Below, piece by piece: positions 60,738-64,000 of a stretch of DNA of 64,000 nucleotides. Position numbers and translations under genes: made by a program. Source of the stretch: Frigidibacter sp. ROC022 (lineage in GTDB: Bacteria; Pseudomonadota; Alphaproteobacteria; Rhodobacterales; Rhodobacteraceae). The stretch lies in contig NZ_JANQDU010000002.1 of the NCBI RefSeq assembly GCF_024723735.1, positions 186,001-250,000 on the forward strand. The letters are read 5' to 3'. Under the pieces are notes generated by a model, which ran no database searches, was not told where the DNA came from, and worked only from the letters and a program-made list of their open reading frames with translations. Each line of letters starts with the position of its first letter. The first letter of the stretch is position 1.

Positions 60738-61478
60738 TCAGGCCAGCATCCCGCCATCGACGTCGTCGCCGGTCTCTTCCAGCAGCCGGTCGAAATCGGG
60801 CACGGTAACCGAGCGGTTGCCGGACAGCACGATCACGCCCTCCTTCTTCAGCGCCGAGATCTGGCGGCTGACGGTTTCCAGAGTCAGGCCGAGGTATTCC
60901 GACATCGATTCCCGCGACATGGGCAGATCGAACTGGGCGCCGTCACCGGGCTTGGTCAGCAGCAGGCCGGCCTGCCGCCGGGCGATGATCACCAGCAGGC
61001 TGGCGATCTTCTCGCGCGCGGTCTTGCGCCCCAGGATCAACATCCATTCGCGGGCCGAGTCGAGCTCGTCCAGGGTCATTTCCAGCAGCCGGCTGCCGAC
61101 GCTGGGCACCCGGCGCAGAAGGTCCTCGAAGGGCGCCTTGCGAAAACAGCACAGGGTCACCTCGCTCATCGCGGTGACATCGTAATTCACGACATTGCGG
61201 CCCGGGCGGCCCAGGAAATCCGACGGGAACAGCAGCCCGACCATCTGCCGGCGCCCATCCTCCATCGTCTGGTTGAGGCTGGCGATTCCGGTGACCACCG
61301 AGGCGACGAATTCCAGCCGGTCGCCGGCCCAGACGATCGGCTGTCCGGCCTGATAGGTGCGATAGAACTTGATCGCCTCGAGCTGCGCCAGTTCGTCAGC
61401 CTGACAGTTCGCGCAGACTGCGCGGTGGCGGATCGGGCAAGAACCGCAGTCCTTGGTGTCAAAGGCTATCTTGTCCAT
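60738..61478 (-). CDS. fnrL: Oxygen-sensing regulator FnrL
   Basis: A 246-residue Crp/Fnr-family regulator. The N-terminal Cys cluster is in DCGSCPIRHRAVCANC, and a fourth/fifth Cys is in VTLCCF, all suited to hold an oxygen-sensitive 4Fe-4S cluster. A cyclic-nucleotide-like beta-roll and a dimer helix (LLEMTLDELDSAREWMLILG) follow. The HTH is in SRESMSEYLGLTLETVSRQISALKKEG, where E-x2-S-R fits recognition of TTGAT. It is divergent from hemN with an FNR box between them, so it should control itself and hemN. 201 bp downstream contain no gene. Confidence 0.97.
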   Translation of the reverse strand: MDKIAFDTKDCGSCPIRHRAVCANCQADELAQLEAIKFYRTYQAGQPIVWAGDRLEFVASVVTGIASLNQTMEDGRRQMVGLLFPSDFLGRPGRNVVNYDVTAMSEVTLCCFRKAPFEDLLRRVPSVGSRLLEMTLDELDSAREWMLILGRKTAREKIASLLVIIARRQAGLLLTKPGDGAQFDLPMSRESMSEYLGLTLETVSRQISALKKEGVIVLSGNRSVTVPDFDRLLEETGDDVDGGMLA

Positions 61479-61490
61479 TCGTCCGCGCGT

Positions 61491-61504
61491 TTGATCCAGG
61501 TCAA
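61491..61504. promoter_or_regulatory. FNR box between fnrL and hemN
   Basis: TTGAT-CCAG-GTCAA, one mismatch, 12 bp from the fnrL start codon and 34 bp from the hemN start. Its nearness to fnrL makes it a site of autoregulation; for hemN it may activate. Confidence 0.88.
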
Positions 61505-61538
61505 GGAGGAATTCCCGGTCTCAACTCTAGTTAATCAC

Positions 61539-62894
61539 ATGACGGACATTTCGCAACTGCGGCAATTGGGCCTCTTCGACTCGCGCGTGCCGCGCTACAC
61601 CTCCTATCCCACGGCCCCGCAGTTCTCCGACCGGGTCGGAAACACCACCGTCGAGGATTGGCTGGGCCGCCTCTCGCCGGGCGCCGAGGTCTCGCTTTAC
61701 CTGCATGTTCCCTTCTGCCGCAGATTGTGCTGGTTCTGCGCCTGCCGCACCCAGGGCACCACCTCGGCCGAGCCGGTACAGGCCTATGTCGAGACCCTGC
61801 TGGCCGAGCTTGCGCTGGTCGTCGACCGGCTGCCCGAGGGCGTCACCCTGTCCCGCCTGCACTGGGGCGGCGGCACCCCGACACTGATGACCGGGCCCCA
61901 GATCCGGCAGCTGGCGGGGGCAATCGCCGAGGTGCTGCCCTTCGCCTCCGGACACGAATTCTCGGTCGAGATCGACCCGAACGAGCTGGACGACGACCGG
62001 CTGGATGCCCTGGCCGAGGCCGGGATGAACCGCGCTTCGATCGGGGTGCAGGACTTCGACCCCGAGATCCAGAAGGCGATCGGTCGCCAGCAAAGCTACG
62101 AGCTGACCGCCAGCACCGTCGAAGCGATCCGGGCCCGGGGCGTGACCAGCCTCAACATGGACCTGCTCTATGGTCTGCCCTTCCAGACCGTGGAGCGGAT
62201 TTCGGACGGCGTCCGGAAGGTGCTGTCGCTGCGGCCGGACCGGGTTGCGCTCTATGGCTATGCGCATGTGCCCTGGATGGCGCGGCGCCAGGGCCTGATC
62301 CCGGCCGAGGCGCTGCCGCCGCCGGAAGCCCGGCTGGAACTGTCCACGACGGCCGAGCATCTGTTCACCGAGGCCGGCTATCAGGCGGTGGGCATCGACC
62401 ATTTCGCCCTGCCCGGCGACGGTCTGGCCACGGCGGCGCGGGAAGGCCGACTGCGGCGCAACTTCCAGGGCTATACCGATGATACCGCGGCCACGCTGAT
62501 CGGGCTGGGCGCCTCGGCGATCTCGCGCTATCCGCAGGGCTATGCACAGAACCTCTCGGCCACCGGCGCCTATCAGGCGACGGTCCGGCGCGGCAGTCTG
62601 GCCACCGCGCGGGGCCACGCCTTCGCCGGAGAGGACCGTCTTCGGGGCCGGATCATCGAGGCGCTGATGTGCGATTTCCGCGCCGATCTGGAGGCGCTGT
62701 CGCTGGAATGCGGTGCCGCACCGGGCCAGGCCCGGGCGCTGCTGGATGGTCTGGCCGAGGCCATGCCCGACACCACCCGGCTCGACGGCGACGTGCTGAC
62801 CATCCTGCCCGATGCCCGCAGCCTGACACGGATCATCGCCCGCCATTTCGATGCCTATGCGGCGAAGCCGACGGGCTACAGCCAGGCGGTCTGA
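61539..62894 (+). CDS. hemN: Oxygen-independent coproporphyrinogen III oxidase
   Basis: A 451-residue cytoplasmic radical-SAM enzyme that turns coproporphyrinogen III into protoporphyrinogen IX without oxygen. RVPRYTSYPTAPQF at the N-terminus and HVPFCRRLCWFCAC at about 60-73 (the C-x3-C-x2-C cluster) identify the family. LHWGGGTPTLM and NMDLLYGLPFQT follow, and YGYAHVPWM comes later. It is often called hemZ in Rhodobacter when next to fnrL. The ATG at 61539 is 34 bp after an FNR box, so expression should be raised at low oxygen. Confidence 0.96.
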   Translation: MTDISQLRQLGLFDSRVPRYTSYPTAPQFSDRVGNTTVEDWLGRLSPGAEVSLYLHVPFCRRLCWFCACRTQGTTSAEPVQAYVETLLAELALVVDRLPEGVTLSRLHWGGGTPTLMTGPQIRQLAGAIAEVLPFASGHEFSVEIDPNELDDDRLDALAEAGMNRASIGVQDFDPEIQKAIGRQQSYELTASTVEAIRARGVTSLNMDLLYGLPFQTVERISDGVRKVLSLRPDRVALYGYAHVPWMARRQGLIPAEALPPPEARLELSTTAEHLFTEAGYQAVGIDHFALPGDGLATAAREGRLRRNFQGYTDDTAATLIGLGASAISRYPQGYAQNLSATGAYQATVRRGSLATARGHAFAGEDRLRGRIIEALMCDFRADLEALSLECGAAPGQARALLDGLAEAMPDTTRLDGDVLTILPDARSLTRIIARHFDAYAAKPTGYSQAV

Positions 62895-62984
62895 ACAGAG
62901 CGGGCGATACGGCCGGCCCGGTGTCTTTTTCGGATTCATCCTCTGGCGCGTCTGCGCTAGAACTCCGCCAGGGAGACTCCAACA

Positions 62985-64000
62985 ATGACAAATCCGCTCT
63001 ACGACCGGCTGTTCGGCCAGCATCTGGGCAACGACCGCGCGTTCCTGATCCTGCCGGACGGCAGCACCATCAGCTTCGACGGCTTCCTGCGCATGGCCCA
63101 TCGCTATGCCAACCTGCTGACCGCCCGGGGGCTGGCGCCCGGTGACCGCGTCGCGATGCAGGTTCCGAAGTCGCCCGAGGCGCTGGCGGTCACTGCCGCG
63201 GCCGTCGCGGCCGGGATCGTGTTCCTGCCGCTGAACACCGCCTATACGGCCCCCGAGCTCGACTATTTCATCGGCAACTCCGGTGCCGGGCTGGTGCTCT
63301 GCGATCCGGCCTCCGAGTCCGCGCTGGCGCCGATCGCCAGTCGCCACGGCGCCAGCCTGATGACCCTGGGCGCCAAGGGCGAGGGCAGCTTCCCCGCCGC
63401 CGCGGAGGGCCTGCCCGAGACCTTCGCCCCGGTCGAGCGGACCCGCGAAGACCTGGCGGCGCTGCTCTATACCTCGGGCACCACCGGGCGCTCGAAGGGC
63501 GCGATGCTGACCCAGAACAACCTGCTGTCGAATGCCGAAGCCCTGGCCGATCTCTGGCGCTTCACCCGCGACGACGTGCTGCTGCACGCCCTGCCGATCT
63601 TCCATACCCACGGGCTGTTCGTGGCGACCAATACCTGCCTGCTGGCTGGCGCGCAGATGATCCTGATGCCGAAGTTCAACACCGCCGAAGCGTTACGCCT
63701 GTTGCCGCAGGCGACCGTGATGATGGGGGTGCCGACCTTCTACACGAGGCTTCTGGACGATCCCGGCTTCGACCGCGCCGCGACCGCGCACATGCGGCTG
63801 TTCGTGTCCGGCTCGGCCCCGCTGCTGGCCGACACCCATCGCCAGTTCGAGGACCGGACCGGGCACCGCATTCTCGAACGCTACGGCATGACCGAAACCA
63901 ACATGACCTGCTCGAACCCCTATGAAGGCGAACGGCGGCCGGGCACCGTCGGCTTTGCCCTTCCCGAGGTCGAGATCCGGGTCTGCGACCCCTCCGGCAA
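62985..64000 (+). CDS. matB: Malonyl-CoA synthetase, 3'-truncated by window edge
   Basis: The first 338 residues of an acyl-CoA synthetase of the ANL superfamily, about two-thirds of a normal 500-residue protein. The AMP-binding signature LLYTSGTTGRSKGAML is at about 157-172; HALPIFHTHGLFV and RLFVSGSAPLLADTH follow; the adenylate motif is RYGMTETNMTCSNPYEGERRPG (about 303-324, split here). The overall sequence, including HTHGLF, resembles MatB, which makes malonyl-CoA from malonate. The ATG is preceded by GGGAGACTCC. The C-terminal lid domain is outside the window. Confidence 0.85.
   Translation, partial: MTNPLYDRLFGQHLGNDRAFLILPDGSTISFDGFLRMAHRYANLLTARGLAPGDRVAMQVPKSPEALAVTAAAVAAGIVFLPLNTAYTAPELDYFIGNSGAGLVLCDPASESALAPIASRHGASLMTLGAKGEGSFPAAAEGLPETFAPVERTREDLAALLYTSGTTGRSKGAMLTQNNLLSNAEALADLWRFTRDDVLLHALPIFHTHGLFVATNTCLLAGAQMILMPKFNTAEALRLLPQATVMMGVPTFYTRLLDDPGFDRAATAHMRLFVSGSAPLLADTHRQFEDRTGHRILERYGMTETNMTCSNPYEGERRPGTVGFALPEVEIRVCDPSG

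Overview
The window is a high-GC (about two-thirds G+C) alphaproteobacterial chromosome segment. Its gene content points to the Rhodobacterales (Rhodobacter/Rhodovulum/roseobacter type): ccoNOQP-ccoGHIS with a universal stress gene, fnrL and hemN nearby, FNR boxes of the TTGAT-N4-ATCAA type, DUF1523 and YjbH/YjbF proteins, and Rhodobacterales-style intergenic hairpins. No transposase, phage, plasmid or CRISPR feature was found.

Layout. 1-2.3 kb: the end of an EamA exporter, a lone ParB-like N-domain, a small exported protein with an S74-like tail, and a DUF4336 protein. 2.3-9.3 kb: a tightly overlapped seven-gene minus-strand operon of unknown function (coiled-coil protein, unknown 380-aa protein, AAA+ ATPase, three small membrane proteins, a 469-aa unknown). 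9.4-13.9 kb: an L,D-transpeptidase, then deoC with a double-length aldehyde dehydrogenase. 14.1-19.9 kb: an exopolysaccharide set (sugar transferase, PglF/WbpM-type dehydratase, YjbH, YjbF). 19.9-28.4 kb: a LysR regulator and a sugar-acid catabolic cluster (semialdehyde dehydrogenase, FAH-family hydrolase, IlvD/Edd dehydratase, SDR, DenD-like dehydrogenase).

28.4-43.3 kb is the most unusual part: an envelope proteolysis island. Two exported caspase-like proteases, one exported CHAT protease, one exported chymotrypsin-fold zymogen, one HtrA-like PDZ protease, a 909-aa helical-repeat protein and two paralogous small exported proteins surround an OmpR-type two-component system. It is arranged as minus / plus / minus units. 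Each minus unit starts with one of the small paralogues followed by a Cys-His protease. The three promoter regions share a TGAC-N7-GTYA element. The zymogen has a Lys at its activation junction but no Asp in its own S1 position, and both caspase-like proteins have the Asp-x-Cys arrangement linked to basic P1 specificity, so a caspase-to-trypsin-fold cascade is a testable idea. The island lies between two same-strand sugar-acid genes (denD-like and uxuA), as if inserted there.

43.5-51.1 kb: mannonate dehydratase, a thiolase-like protein behind a palindromic operator, an elongator tRNA-Met, a YbbA/YbbP-type ABC transporter with a divergent TesA-like esterase, and a DUF4198 protein. 51.2-64 kb: the microaerobic respiration block ccoS-I-H-G / ccoP-Q-O-N, usp, fnrL, hemN, and the start of a malonyl-CoA synthetase gene. 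FNR boxes precede ccoG, ccoN, usp and the fnrL/hemN pair, so FnrL probably drives cbb3 oxidase, its copper/assembly factors and anaerobic heme synthesis together. One further FNR box, 356 bp upstream of ccoG, has no gene immediately next to it.
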